Shown: positions 1-7,564 of the stretch, piece by piece
How positions within the stretch are numbered: the first letter of the stretch is position 1
Layout of the letters: every line of letters begins with the position of its first letter
Source: JBFHER01 sp041584055
GTDB lineage: Bacteria > Bacteroidota > Bacteroidia > Bacteroidales > UBA5342
DNA: 9,084 nt
Assembly: GCA_041584055.1 (NCBI GenBank)
Contig: JBFHER010000160.1
Span: 1 to 9,084, forward strand
Direction: 5' to 3'
The notes under the pieces: model-generated
What the model saw: the letters and a program-made list of their open reading frames with translations, nothing else
Database searches by the model: none
What the model was told of the DNA's origin: nothing
Program-made: the position numbers and the translations under genes

Positions 1-50
1 TATCCGGCGGCTTTGCGTTCCACTTCCAAAAAACCTTTTGGATTTCCCAT
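1..50 (-). CDS. gltD: Glutamate synthase small subunit, N-terminal fragment
   Basis: Only the first 16 codons plus two bases are in the window; the gene continues beyond the left edge. The reading from the ATG at 50-48 is MGNPKGFLEVERKAAG, which matches the very conserved start of GltD, the FAD/NADPH-dependent small subunit. In the family this subunit passes electrons from NADPH to the large subunit. The gene lies 46 bases downstream of the gltB stop in the same direction, the usual gltBD operon order. No Shine-Dalgarno lies close to the start: a G-rich stretch sits more than 20 bases upstream and the last 20 bases are A/T-rich, as is common in Bacteroidota. Assignment rests on the N-terminal motif and on position. 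Confidence 0.88.
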   Translation of the reverse strand, partial: MGNPKGFLEVERKAAG

Positions 51-96
51 AATTTTATTTTTTAGAGGTCTCCCCCACTAATTAACTTATTTACAA

Positions 97-3000
97 TTAC
101 TCACGCACCGATGGAGTGTCCTCACTTAATTTTAACTTAAGCCTTAACTCCCTCAATTTTAATTCCTCGATCACCTTTTTGTATTCGAATGGAATCACCT
201 TCTTGAATTTTGGTAAATACTCATACCAATTAACAAGAATTTCACGTGCCCGTTCACTATTTGTATGCAGGAGGTGATTATTGATGATCTCCTGAAGTTC
301 AATCACATCAGAATGATCTTGCACCGCACTGATCTCTACCAAACCAAGGTTACAATAGTAATCAAAATTTCCCCGCTCATCCAATACATACGCAATACCG
401 CCACTCATACCAGCAGCAAAGTTACGACCGGTTTGTCCCAGCACAACAACACGACCACCGGTCATGTATTCGCAACAGTGATCACCGGAACCTTCTACAA
501 CTGCAATGGCACCTGAGTTACGGACAGCAAAGCGTTCTCCTGCAACACCACGAACGTAAACCTCACCACCGGTTGCACCGTAAAGTAAGGTGTTACCTAC
601 AATGATGTTTTCTTCCGGCTTAAAGGTGGTTCCATGTGGAGGTACGACGGTGATTTTACCGCCCGACAAACCTTTGCCCATGTAATCGTTGGTATCTCCC
701 TCCAGTCTGAAACTTACTCCCTTTGCAAGGAAGGCTCCAAAAGACTGTCCGGCAGATCCCCGGAACGTGCAATTAATTGTATTCGCTGGCAATCCAGCAT
801 CCCCGTAACGTTTTGATACGGCCCCGGACAACATCGCACCAACCGCACGGTCGGTATTTTCGATATCCTTGGCAATCCATACCTTTTCTCCACTACGGAT
901 GGCAGGGTTCGCAAGACGTATCAATTCACGATCCATAACATCCTGAATCTTATGTACCTGTGTATGGGTATTGTGAATATCTGTTGTTTTCGAATTTTCA
1001 GGCTTATAGAGCAACGGAGAAAAATCCAAACCTTTAGATTTCCATGTCTTGATTGAATCGTCCAATTCAATTAAATCCGTCCTTCCAATGATGTCATCCA
1101 ATTTACGATAACCCATTTCTGCCAGTAATTCTCTTACCTCTTCGGCTATAAAGCTGAAAAAGTTCACGACATAATCCGATTTTCCAAGAAAACGTTTACG
1201 CAATTCCTTATTTTGGGTTGCAATACCGGCAGGACATGTATTTAGATGACATTTACGCATCATAACACACCCAAGCACAATCAAGGCTGAAGTGGCAAAA
1301 CCAAACTCTTCACCCCCAAGCAATGCCAGCTTCACAACATCGGTACCGTTTTTCAACTGACCGTCACACTGAATTTTTACACGTCCACGCAGGTTGTTCA
1401 TCACAAGCGTTTGCTGTGTCTCTGCCAGACCTACTTCAACGGGCATCCCTGCATGTTTAATAGAACTTTGAGGAGAAGCACCTGTTCCTCCATCCCCACC
1501 GGAAATGGTAATCAGGTCAGCATAAGCTTTGGCCACACCTGCAGCAACTGTTCCGACCCCATTTTCAGATACAAGTTTCACAGAAATCATTGCATCCGGG
1601 TTGGTACATTTTAAATCATAAATCAATTGGGCTAAATCCTCAATCGAATAGATATCATGGTGTGGTGGTGGTGAAATCAGTGTAATACCCGGTGTTGAAT
1701 TACGGGTTTTTGCAATGATCTTATTCACCTTATGACCAGGTAACTGTCCCCCTTCTCCGGGTTTTGCTCCCTGTGCAATTTTAATTTGAATCTCATCAGC
1801 ATTTACAAGGTAGTTGCTTGTAACACCAAAACGACCGGAAGCAACCTGTTTAATTGAAGAACGTGCATTGGTAATAAAACGACGTGAATCTTCACCTCCT
1901 TCACCAGTATTGCTTCGTCCACCCAGTTTGTTCAGTGCCATTGCCAGGGCCTCATGTGCTTCTTTAGAAATAGAACCGTAAGACATCGCTCCGGTCACAA
2001 AACGCTTCATAATTTCTGATGCAGGCTCAACTTCCGAAATATCAATTGGATTTTTCTTCAATTTGAACGAACCTCTTATAAAGGATGTTTTATTCTGTTC
2101 ATCAACAAGCTTCGAGAATTCTTTGAACTTCCTGTAATCGTTATGACTTGTGGACCACTGCAACAAACCAATGGTTTCAGGATTCCATGCATGATGTTCT
2201 CCATTATGACGATATGCGTAAGTCCCTTTGGATTCAAGTCTTGAGGTAGTCCGTGGGTCGTAGGCTTTGTGATGCACCATGATGGCTTCTTTCGCAATCT
2301 CTTCAAGAGCAACGCCACCGATACGACTCATGGTTGTTGTGAAATACTTATCAATCACACCTTTATCAACCCCCACAGCCTCAAACATCTGAGCACCATG
2401 ATAAGAACGCAAAGTAGAAATACCCATTTTTGACATTACTTTAAGGATGCCTTTTCCAATGCCTTTAATGTAGTTTTCTCGTGCTTTCGGATATTCCAGA
2501 TTGATTACACCCAAATCGCATTGTTCCTGAATTGCAGCAAAAGCAACATAAGGATTGATAACGGATGCACCGTATCCTAAAAGCAGTGCAAAATGCATCA
2601 CTTCACGAGCCTCTCCTGTTTCAACGATCAAACCTGTTTGCATCCGCTTTTTAGCGCGAATCAGTGAGTGATGTACTGCTGAGGTTGCAAGCAATGAAGG
2701 AATCGCCACTTGATCCTTATCCACCTTTCTGTCAGAAAGGATAATGTAATTTTTCTGTTCATCCACCGCTTTTTCTGCTTCGGCACAAATACGATCAAGT
2801 GCTTTTTCAAGTCCAAGCTCACCATCTACAAGCGGGTACATCATATCAATGGTTGCATGTGTAAACTCATCGCGATGCATGTCCTTGATCTTGCCAAGGT
2901 CGGTGTTTGTAATTATCGGTTGATCAAATTTAATCAACTTACAAATGTTTGGAGATTCCTCCAATATATTCTGGCTAACTGAACCAATGTAGTTTGTCAA

Positions 3001-4605
3001 CGACATCACCAGCCCCTCACGAATTGGATCGATGGGTGGATTGGTTACCTGCGCAAAAGTCTGACGGAAATAATTAAAAAATGATTGTGTATCATTCGAA
3101 AGAACCGCTAGCGGCGTATCATTTCCCATCGAACCTGTTGGTTCCATGGACTGGAGCGACATTGGCACAAGAATGTCTCGGACATCCTCTTTGGTATAGT
3201 TAAATATTTTTTTGTATTCATCAAATCGTTCGCCCATTTCGGTAGGAACACGTTTTACGACCTTGATTTCTTCCAGATCGAGGCGATTTTCCTTTAACCA
3301 GTTTTGATATGGGTTACGACGCGTTAATTCTGCCTTGATTTCTTCATCAGGAATAATAATTCCGAATTGTGTGTCAACCAACAGAAGTTTTCCAGGACGC
3401 AAGCGTCCTTTGTACTTGATATCCTCAGCAGGGAACTTTTGAACCCCAACTTCAGATCCCATTACAATCATATCATTCTTGGTAATAATATACCGTGAAG
3501 GACGCAGACCATTTCTATCGAGGGTTCCTCCAATGTAACGTCCGTCAGAAAATACGATGGAAGCCGGTCCATCCCATGGCTCCATAATCGTAGAATGATA
3601 TTCATAAAATGCTTTTAAACTATCGGGAATCGGGTTCTTTGAATTGAATGATTCCGGGATCAACATGCTCAGGGCATGTGGCAGTGAACGACCCGCCATG
3701 AATAAAAATTCCATTGCATTGTCCAATGAAGCCGAGTCTGATTTATTTGGCTCAATGATTGGAAATACTTTTTTAAGGTCTTCACCCAAAAGATCTGATT
3801 TCAGCAAGGCCTCACGTGCCTGCATCCACAATCGATTTCCTTTGATTGTATTTATTTCACCATTATGTGCCAAAAAGCGGAAAGGCTGAGCCAAATCCCA
3901 GGTTGGGAATGTGTTGGTTGAGAATCGGGAGTGAACCAGTGCAATGGCGCTCACGAATTTAGGATTGTTCAGGTCTAAATAGTATTGCCCCACCTGCTCA
4001 GGAGTTAACATCCCCTTGAGAATCATAATCTTAGTTGACAAACTCGGAATGTAGAAAGCTCTTTTTTCTACAAGATTTGACTCCCGGATTGCTTTTTCAA
4101 CTAATTTACGAACAACATAAAGCTTACGTTCCAAAGCATCTTGTTCAAGGTTACCCTTTACAAAAATTTGCTTGATCTGAGGCTCCGTTTTCATGGCGAT
4201 TTCGCCAATCACACTGCTATTCACAGGCACATCACGGTATCCGATCAATTCCAGACCTTCTTCCTTAATGGTCTTGTTAAGAACTTCCAAACAGTTGTCC
4301 GCTTCATACGGATCGTTTGGTAAAAAAACATGTCCGGTACCATAGCGACCGGGCATAGGGACTTTAATGCCTTGAGAAACATTAAATTCGTGAGGTACCT
4401 GTACCAGAATACCTGCTCCATCGCCGGATTTGTTATCGGCGCTTTCAGCACCCCTGTGGGTCATATTAACGAGCACTTCTAATCCCCTCTGGATAATCTC
4501 CTGGGACTTTTGACCTTTAATATTCGCCACAAAGCCGATGCCACAATTGTCATGCTCATTTGCTGGGTGATACATCCCCTGAGCTTTTGGTAATCCACTT
4601 TGCAT
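97..4605 (-). CDS. gltB: Glutamate synthase large subunit (GOGAT alpha chain)
   Basis: This 1502-residue protein has the full length of bacterial GltB. It makes two glutamates from glutamine and 2-oxoglutarate in the cytoplasm, using electrons from GltD. Domains in order are a class II glutamine amidotransferase (about 21-430), a central domain (about 470-760), an FMN-binding synthase domain (about 830-1200) and a C-terminal GXGXG beta-helix (about 1245-1450). Cys21 in HDNCGIGF is the expected N-terminal nucleophile, so a propeptide of about 20 residues should be removed. The 3Fe-4S ligands are Cys1113, Cys1119 and Cys1124 in CVMMRKCHLNTC, with the family's C-x5-C-x4-C spacing. The synthase core shows GRSNTGEGGED and the glycine-rich ISGGDGGTGASP. 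The ATG at 4605 is the furthest upstream possible, since an in-frame TAG lies six codons before it; Met11 is an alternative. A GAGGAG lies 32 bases upstream, too far for a normal ribosome binding site. No broken domain or missing key residue was seen. Confidence 0.98.
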   Translation of the reverse strand: MQSGLPKAQGMYHPANEHDNCGIGFVANIKGQKSQEIIQRGLEVLVNMTHRGAESADNKSGDGAGILVQVPHEFNVSQGIKVPMPGRYGTGHVFLPNDPYEADNCLEVLNKTIKEEGLELIGYRDVPVNSSVIGEIAMKTEPQIKQIFVKGNLEQDALERKLYVVRKLVEKAIRESNLVEKRAFYIPSLSTKIMILKGMLTPEQVGQYYLDLNNPKFVSAIALVHSRFSTNTFPTWDLAQPFRFLAHNGEINTIKGNRLWMQAREALLKSDLLGEDLKKVFPIIEPNKSDSASLDNAMEFLFMAGRSLPHALSMLIPESFNSKNPIPDSLKAFYEYHSTIMEPWDGPASIVFSDGRYIGGTLDRNGLRPSRYIITKNDMIVMGSEVGVQKFPAEDIKYKGRLRPGKLLLVDTQFGIIIPDEEIKAELTRRNPYQNWLKENRLDLEEIKVVKRVPTEMGERFDEYKKIFNYTKEDVRDILVPMSLQSMEPTGSMGNDTPLAVLSNDTQSFFNYFRQTFAQVTNPPIDPIREGLVMSLTNYIGSVSQNILEESPNICKLIKFDQPIITNTDLGKIKDMHRDEFTHATIDMMYPLVDGELGLEKALDRICAEAEKAVDEQKNYIILSDRKVDKDQVAIPSLLATSAVHHSLIRAKKRMQTGLIVETGEAREVMHFALLLGYGASVINPYVAFAAIQEQCDLGVINLEYPKARENYIKGIGKGILKVMSKMGISTLRSYHGAQMFEAVGVDKGVIDKYFTTTMSRIGGVALEEIAKEAIMVHHKAYDPRTTSRLESKGTYAYRHNGEHHAWNPETIGLLQWSTSHNDYRKFKEFSKLVDEQNKTSFIRGSFKLKKNPIDISEVEPASEIMKRFVTGAMSYGSISKEAHEALAMALNKLGGRSNTGEGGEDSRRFITNARSSIKQVASGRFGVTSNYLVNADEIQIKIAQGAKPGEGGQLPGHKVNKIIAKTRNSTPGITLISPPPHHDIYSIEDLAQLIYDLKCTNPDAMISVKLVSENGVGTVAAGVAKAYADLITISGGDGGTGASPQSSIKHAGMPVEVGLAETQQTLVMNNLRGRVKIQCDGQLKNGTDVVKLALLGGEEFGFATSALIVLGCVMMRKCHLNTCPAGIATQNKELRKRFLGKSDYVVNFFSFIAEEVRELLAEMGYRKLDDIIGRTDLIELDDSIKTWKSKGLDFSPLLYKPENSKTTDIHNTHTQVHKIQDVMDRELIRLANPAIRSGEKVWIAKDIENTDRAVGAMLSGAVSKRYGDAGLPANTINCTFRGSAGQSFGAFLAKGVSFRLEGDTNDYMGKGLSGGKITVVPPHGTTFKPEENIIVGNTLLYGATGGEVYVRGVAGERFAVRNSGAIAVVEGSGDHCCEYMTGGRVVVLGQTGRNFAAGMSGGIAYVLDERGNFDYYCNLGLVEISAVQDHSDVIELQEIINNHLLHTNSERAREILVNWYEYLPKFKKVIPFEYKKVIEELKLRELRLKLKLSEDTPSVRE

Positions 4606-4652
4606 ATAAATGTAATTGTGCTATTCTCTATTTATAACTCCTCATAAAAAAA

Positions 4653-4668
4653 TCACCATTTTTAGTGA
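4653..4668 (-). promoter_or_regulatory. Candidate attenuator hairpin in gltB leader
   Basis: Read on the minus strand, TCACTA (4668-4663), loop AAAA and TGGTGA (4658-4653) form a six-pair stem that can extend to eight with A-U and G-U pairs. It is followed at once by seven T residues (4652-4646), the shape of a weak intrinsic terminator, about 40 bases before the gltB start. A 13-codon ORF starting at ATG 4703 ends with TAA at 4664-4662, inside the hairpin. A competing stem, GATCTAT (4686-4680) with ATAGTC (4672-4667) and one bulge, would use part of the same left arm. The stem is GC-poor and such ORFs arise by chance, so this is a suggestion of transcription attenuation, not a demonstration. 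Confidence 0.35.
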
Positions 4669-4726
4669 CTATCAATCAAATAGATCCTAGCAGATGTATT
4701 CATTAATTGAGATTTATCTGTTCTCT

Positions 4727-4754
4727 CAAATATAATCTTTCAAATTCACACAAA
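4727..4754 (-). promoter_or_regulatory. Candidate gltB promoter (TTTG / TATATTTG)
   Basis: The minus strand has TATATTTG at 4734-4727, a full match to the Bacteroidota -7 box TAnnTTTG. A TTTG lies 16 bases upstream at 4754-4751, a little closer than the usual spacing. Transcription would start near 4720 and give a leader of about 115 bases. The match is by eye only. Confidence 0.45.
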
Positions 4755-4960
4755 ATTAGTTCTAAAACTTCAATATTCCAAGTTTTTAAAGGATGAAACA
4801 TGTTTTATAACATTATTCTACAACATATTGAAAGGTGAGCATTAGTATGCCTCAATCAACATTTCATATTAAAAATCTGCTGATTCGCAGCATAGGCAGA
4901 AATATTAATTCCCTAAAGAATGAGCACCGTTAATGATTTACCTTTAAAAATTTAGTTTGC

Positions 4961-4977
4961 AAAAAAGCCAGGGGCTT
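4961..4977 (-). terminator. Intrinsic terminator of the DUF4494-type gene
   Basis: On the minus strand AAGCC (4977-4973), loop CCT and GGCTT (4969-4965) form a short GC-containing stem followed by a T-run to 4961. It begins 34 bases after the stop codon at 5011, in the right orientation for that gene. It would also separate this gene from gltB, making gltB an independent transcription unit. Confidence 0.6.
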
Positions 4978-5010
4978 CATATGGCCATTTCACAAACAAC
5001 CGATTGCCTA

Positions 5011-5532
5011 TCAGTCTATTTCTTCTGCCACTTCCTCTTCATCTTCTACTTCTTCCTCTAAATCAGCAACCGGTTTCAAATGATCCGGTATGTCAGCATC
5101 AACATCATCACTGAAATATGGAATCACATCCATTAAGGGTGTTTCTGTGATGGAAGAAATTTCGTAATCAACAATGATTCCTTCCAGGCTTTTCAGTAGA
5201 TTATTGTAAGCATGTTGCATATCGTTTGCCTGAACCAACATAAAGTTGGCAACCTTTCTCTCTTTTCCCTTTTCTTCATCGATGGTAACAAATACCACCT
5301 TACACTTATACCAGCGATCACCTGTTTCATCACGATAAATCTCTGAATAATTTGCCCGACGGATATTTGCGACCTCAAAAACCTCACCCAGAAAAGGCTC
5401 CATTTCTTCCATGATACGGGCTTCTGCTTCGGTAAACGACATGGCATCCAGCAAGTAGGGCTCTGTCACCTTCTTTTCCTTACCATTCTCGTCTACTTTC
5501 TGATATTTAACTTTTACTTCAAACCAATTCAT
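5011..5532 (-). CDS. DUF4494-type conserved protein of unknown function
   Basis: The 173-residue product resembles the DUF4494 family, uncharacterised small proteins I know from Bacteroidota. Recognition rests on the opening MNWFEVKVKYQKVDENGKEK followed by VTEPYLLDAMSFTEAEARI, and on a middle part alternating charged and beta-forming residues (about 45-145). The C-terminus (about 155-173) is a strongly acidic tail rich in Glu and Asp. There is no signal peptide, membrane segment or catalytic motif, so the protein should be cytoplasmic. The start at ATG 5532 fits the conserved N-terminus; upstream sequence is A/T-rich without a Shine-Dalgarno. The gene stands alone, with a terminator behind it and a divergently transcribed lipoprotein gene upstream. 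Family recognition is from memory; no function can be assigned. Confidence 0.85.
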   Translation of the reverse strand: MNWFEVKVKYQKVDENGKEKKVTEPYLLDAMSFTEAEARIMEEMEPFLGEVFEVANIRRANYSEIYRDETGDRWYKCKVVFVTIDEEKGKERKVANFMLVQANDMQHAYNNLLKSLEGIIVDYEISSITETPLMDVIPYFSDDVDADIPDHLKPVADLEEEVEDEEEVAEEID

Positions 5533-5637
5533 TGTTATTTATTTAGAATTACCTTACATCACGATGATTCATGTCAGCTCTCAGGAATTATAATCCTGTT
5601 CATCCTTTCAAAGCATCGCGTGCAATTAAAATTTTGC

Positions 5638-5645
5638 CAAAAATA
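5638..5645 (-). promoter_or_regulatory. Candidate -7 box for the DUF4494-type gene
   Basis: The minus strand reads TATTTTTG, matching TAnnTTTG, about 105 bases upstream of the start at 5532. No TTTG was found at the expected -33 distance, so support is weak. Confidence 0.25.
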
Positions 5646-5865
5646 AACTCTTTTTATTCTTTTTACAGTGATTGCATGAAATGATTTTAGAAGTTTATTA
5701 ACAATTGTACTTTTAAAATCAAAAATCAAACCCCATAGTATTTGTGTATGTTGATAAGTGTTAGTGCTCCGGGGGGTTGCGTACCTTTCCCAAATGATAA
5801 ATCTACTGTTTTGCATGTAAAACTGCTAATTTTTGTTAATCGCAATGTATTTCAATCAGATTCCT

Positions 5866-5873
5866 TAAATTTG
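5866..5873 (+). promoter_or_regulatory. Candidate -7 box for the lipoprotein gene
   Basis: TAAATTTG matches TAnnTTTG and lies 22 bases before the ATG at 5896, implying a very short leader. The nearest upstream TTTG, at 5832-5835, is 30 bases away, too far for a standard -33 element. Confidence 0.4.
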
Positions 5874-5895
5874 CGTGAAACAACAAAATGCTTAA

Positions 5896-6702
5896 ATGAA
5901 ACAACTTCTCCCTTTTATTATCGTTATCGTTTTAATGGTGTCTTGCGGCCCCAATCCACAGGAATTAGCAACGGAAAGACTTGAAGCAGCAAGAGAATTG
6001 CTGGAGGAAAACAAATTCAATGAAGCAAAACTAATCATTGATTCGCTTTCAGATGCATTTCCTGATCAGTATGAGATTATTGCTCAGGGACAGAAATTAT
6101 TGGGGAAAGTTGAAATTATCGAACAGCAGAAAAGTCTTATATATTTTGACAGTCTTCTCCTTCTTCAGGAGCGAAATTTAGAAGAGCTTAAAAAACATTT
6201 TGTTTATAATCCTGGAAATCCAGGTCATTATACCCATAAGCGGCAGCAGGTCTCCAATTCTTACGATCGCACTTACATCCAGGCACATGTGGATGATCAG
6301 GGAAAGTTTTATATTTCAAGTCGTTATCATGGAACGAAGAACATTCATCATCACAGTATAAAAGTTTACAATGAAGGATTGTATGCCGAAACATCTGTGA
6401 TAGAGAAGGGTTTGGACAACAGAAGCTTTGATGATGGTGGAGAAGTATGGGAAACGGTGAACTACAGAAACGGTACCGATAATGGTGTTGTTAGTTTCAT
6501 TGTAAACAACAGTGACCAACGCCTCAAAGTGATGTTTAAATGCAAAAATCCATACTATATTGTGATGGAACAATACGACAAGGATGCCATTCGAATGGCT
6601 TACGACATGAGTCAGATAATCCTGAGCATAAAGGATTTAAAAAATGAGGTAAATAAAACATCAAAACGTGTGGAAGATCTGAAAAGGCAGCTTGAACTAT
6701 AA
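5896..6702 (+). CDS. Putative lipoprotein with TPR-like N-terminal helices and C-terminal coiled coil
   Basis: The 268-residue protein begins with a short basic end and a hydrophobic stretch ending in a lipobox-like LMVSC, with Cys17 as the expected lipidation site. The mature sequence begins CGPNPQE, without the acidic run after Cys that often marks surface export in Bacteroidota, so a periplasm-facing outer-membrane location is the simpler inference. Residues about 24-56 look like a helix pair of TPR type (TERLEAARELLEENKFNEAK). Residues about 105-225 look mainly beta, with a His-rich spot near HHHSIKVYN. The last 30 residues (IKDLKNEVNKTSKRVEDLKR) look like a coiled coil. I do not recognise the family, and no enzymatic motif is visible. 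The start is fixed by the signal sequence. A four-codon ORF, ATG CTT AAA TGA (5888-5899), overlaps the start codon as ATGA. The next feature downstream is the tRNA-Arg promoter; no terminator was found. Confidence 0.85.
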   Translation: MKQLLPFIIVIVLMVSCGPNPQELATERLEAARELLEENKFNEAKLIIDSLSDAFPDQYEIIAQGQKLLGKVEIIEQQKSLIYFDSLLLLQERNLEELKKHFVYNPGNPGHYTHKRQQVSNSYDRTYIQAHVDDQGKFYISSRYHGTKNIHHHSIKVYNEGLYAETSVIEKGLDNRSFDDGGEVWETVNYRNGTDNGVVSFIVNNSDQRLKVMFKCKNPYYIVMEQYDKDAIRMAYDMSQIILSIKDLKNEVNKTSKRVEDLKRQLEL

Positions 6703-6738
6703 AGATGCATTTTAGTCTTACGAATTACACAAATTTAT

Positions 6739-6755
6739 TTATATTTGCACCGCAA
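6739..6755 (+). promoter_or_regulatory. tRNA-Arg promoter core, shared with tRNA-His
   Basis: TTATATTTGCACCGCAA contains a perfect TAnnTTTG box (6740-6747). The same 17 bases recur before tRNA-His at 8222-8238. The tRNA starts 35 bases after the repeat, so a short 5' leader would be removed by RNase P. No convincing -33 TTTG is present. Confidence 0.6.
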
Positions 6756-6790
6756 AATTGATAAGCAGCTTCAGTTTTCGAAAAAAAATC

Positions 6791-6864
6791 GGTCCAGTAG
6801 CTCAGTTGGATAGAGCAACAGCCTTCTAAGCTGTGGGTCACAGGTTCGAATCCTGTCTGGATCA
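6791..6864 (+). tRNA. tRNA-Arg, anticodon UCU
   Basis: A complete 74-base cloverleaf can be drawn. The acceptor pair is GGTCCAG with CTGGATC (one G-U), the D arm is GCTC/GAGC, the anticodon stem is ACAGC/GCTGT and the T arm is ACAGG/CCTGT with loop TTCGAAT. The seven-base anticodon loop CTTCTAA puts TCT at 6825-6827, reading AGA codons (AGG by wobble). The discriminator base is A, and CCA is not encoded. It is a single tRNA unit with its own promoter and terminator. Confidence 0.97.
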
Positions 6865-6865
6865 C

Positions 6866-6904
6866 AAAGGCGTTTCGTATAACACGGAACGCTTTTGTTA
6901 TTTA
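6866..6904 (+). terminator. Intrinsic terminator after tRNA-Arg
   Basis: AAAGGCGTTTCG (6866-6877) pairs over 12 positions, two of them G-U, with CGGAACGCTTTT (6885-6896) around a seven-base loop. It is followed by the T-rich TTGTTATTT-type tract. It begins two bases after the tRNA and ends its transcript before rimM. Confidence 0.85.
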
Positions 6905-6962
6905 GGGCGATGAAGTCATGTCACCAGGGGTATAGACCATAATCTGAAGCGACGCTTGTATT

Positions 6963-6970
6963 TATATTTG
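6963..6970 (+). promoter_or_regulatory. Candidate rimM -7 box
   Basis: TATATTTG, a full match to TAnnTTTG, lies 24 bases before the ATG at 6995. It supports that ATG rather than a TTG at 6956, which lies upstream of the box and would not be transcribed from it. No clear -33 element is visible. Confidence 0.45.
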
Positions 6971-6994
6971 AATTTTTCATATATTTACAAGACT

Positions 6995-7516
6995 ATGTTA
7001 CGTAAAGAAGACCATATTAAAGTTGGCCAATTGAACAAACCCCATGGCATTGCAGGAGCATTTAATGTTACCTTTTTAAGCAATTACCAACCAGATGATT
7101 TTATTGATGTTCTTTTAGTTGAGTATGATAACTATCTGGTTCCTTTTTTTGTTGAGGATTACACCATCTCTCAGAACAACAGCGGGCACATTAAATTTGA
7201 TCATATACATTCAGTTGAAGGGACCACTCCTTTTGTAAACTGTGATCTTTATTCTCCCAAAAACCATCACATTCATGTGAATTTCATGCCTGATGCTTCC
7301 GCTCTTGTTGATTACATGCTCGTTGATGAAGCAGGCCTATATTTAGGAAAGGTGGTTGATTTTATTGACAATCCAAATAATCCATTGTTGGAAATTGAAA
7401 ATGACAATGGAAACTTTTTGGTGCCTATGGCAAAAGAATTACTTGTTCACATCGATGAAAAGAAACAGCAGATTACCGCAAATCTTCCGGAAGGTCTCAT
7501 AAATCTGAACGAATAG
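6995..7516 (+). CDS. rimM: Ribosome maturation factor RimM
   Basis: The 173-residue product has the two-domain layout and length of RimM, which binds ribosomal protein S19 and helps mature the head of the 30S subunit. The N-terminal domain shows the family signature HIKVGQLNKPHGIAGAFNV (residues 7-25). The PRC-barrel domain runs from about 104 to 173 and includes GLYLGKVVDF, NPLLEIENDNGNFLVPM and the terminal LPEGLINLN. The ATG at 6995 was chosen because the conserved domain starts six codons later and because of the promoter box at 6963; a TTG at 6956 would add 13 residues without family support. The usual rimM neighbours rpsP, trmD and rplS are not in the window: a tRNA unit precedes the gene and a long non-coding stretch follows. 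Confidence 0.95.
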   Translation: MLRKEDHIKVGQLNKPHGIAGAFNVTFLSNYQPDDFIDVLLVEYDNYLVPFFVEDYTISQNNSGHIKFDHIHSVEGTTPFVNCDLYSPKNHHIHVNFMPDASALVDYMLVDEAGLYLGKVVDFIDNPNNPLLEIENDNGNFLVPMAKELLVHIDEKKQQITANLPEGLINLNE

Positions 7517-7523
7517 TTCCCAT

Positions 7524-7564
7524 TTTTAGTTTTTCTTTATTTTCAATAACGTGAAAAACTAAAA
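7524..7564 (+). repeat. AT-rich inverted repeat after rimM, possible weak terminator
   Basis: TTTTAGTTTTTC (7524-7535) is perfectly complementary to GAAAAACTAAAA (7553-7564) around a 17-base loop. A smaller alternative stem, TTTTCA/TGAAAA, uses 7540-7545 and 7552-7557 and competes with it. It starts seven bases after the rimM stop, but the stem is almost all A-T and lacks a T-run, so termination here is uncertain. Confidence 0.35.

Larger units (their letters stand above)
4606..4960. other. AT-rich intergenic region carrying the gltB promoter and leader
   Basis: No protein gene is visible here. The gltB-proximal part (4606-4754) holds a likely promoter and a leader with a hairpin, listed separately. 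The distal part (about 4755-4960) is plain AT-rich sequence with one small stem, CTGC/GCAG, around 4877-4890. It lies between the terminator of the DUF4494-type gene and the gltB promoter. Confidence 0.6.
5533..5895. other. Divergent intergenic region between DUF4494-type gene and lipoprotein gene
   Basis: The region is AT-rich and seems to hold only the two divergent promoters. A small GC-rich patch with six consecutive G residues lies near 5769-5774; I see no stable hairpin with a U-tract beside it. Reading frames crossing here show no recognisable protein features. Confidence 0.5.

Noticed and set aside
5764..5785. G-rich patch near 5769 as a structured RNA or G-quadruplex
   Set aside because: There is only one run of six G residues, with no partner runs or stable stem with a U-tract.
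5574..5816. 80-codon minus-strand ORF upstream of the DUF4494-type gene
   Set aside because: Covers the promoter region, with no motif or family resemblance; consistent with chance in AT-rich DNA.
5742..5984. 80-codon plus-strand ORF across the intergenic region into the lipoprotein gene
   Set aside because: It overlaps the well-supported lipoprotein gene in another frame and spans its promoter; no protein features are visible.
6840..6864. tRNA-Arg 3' end as an integration (att) site
   Set aside because: No second copy of the tRNA 3' sequence and no integrase or phage gene is in the window.
6956..6994. Upstream TTG start extending rimM by 13 residues
   Set aside because: The extension has no RimM similarity and starts upstream of the likely -7 box at 6963-6970; ATG 6995 fits the family.
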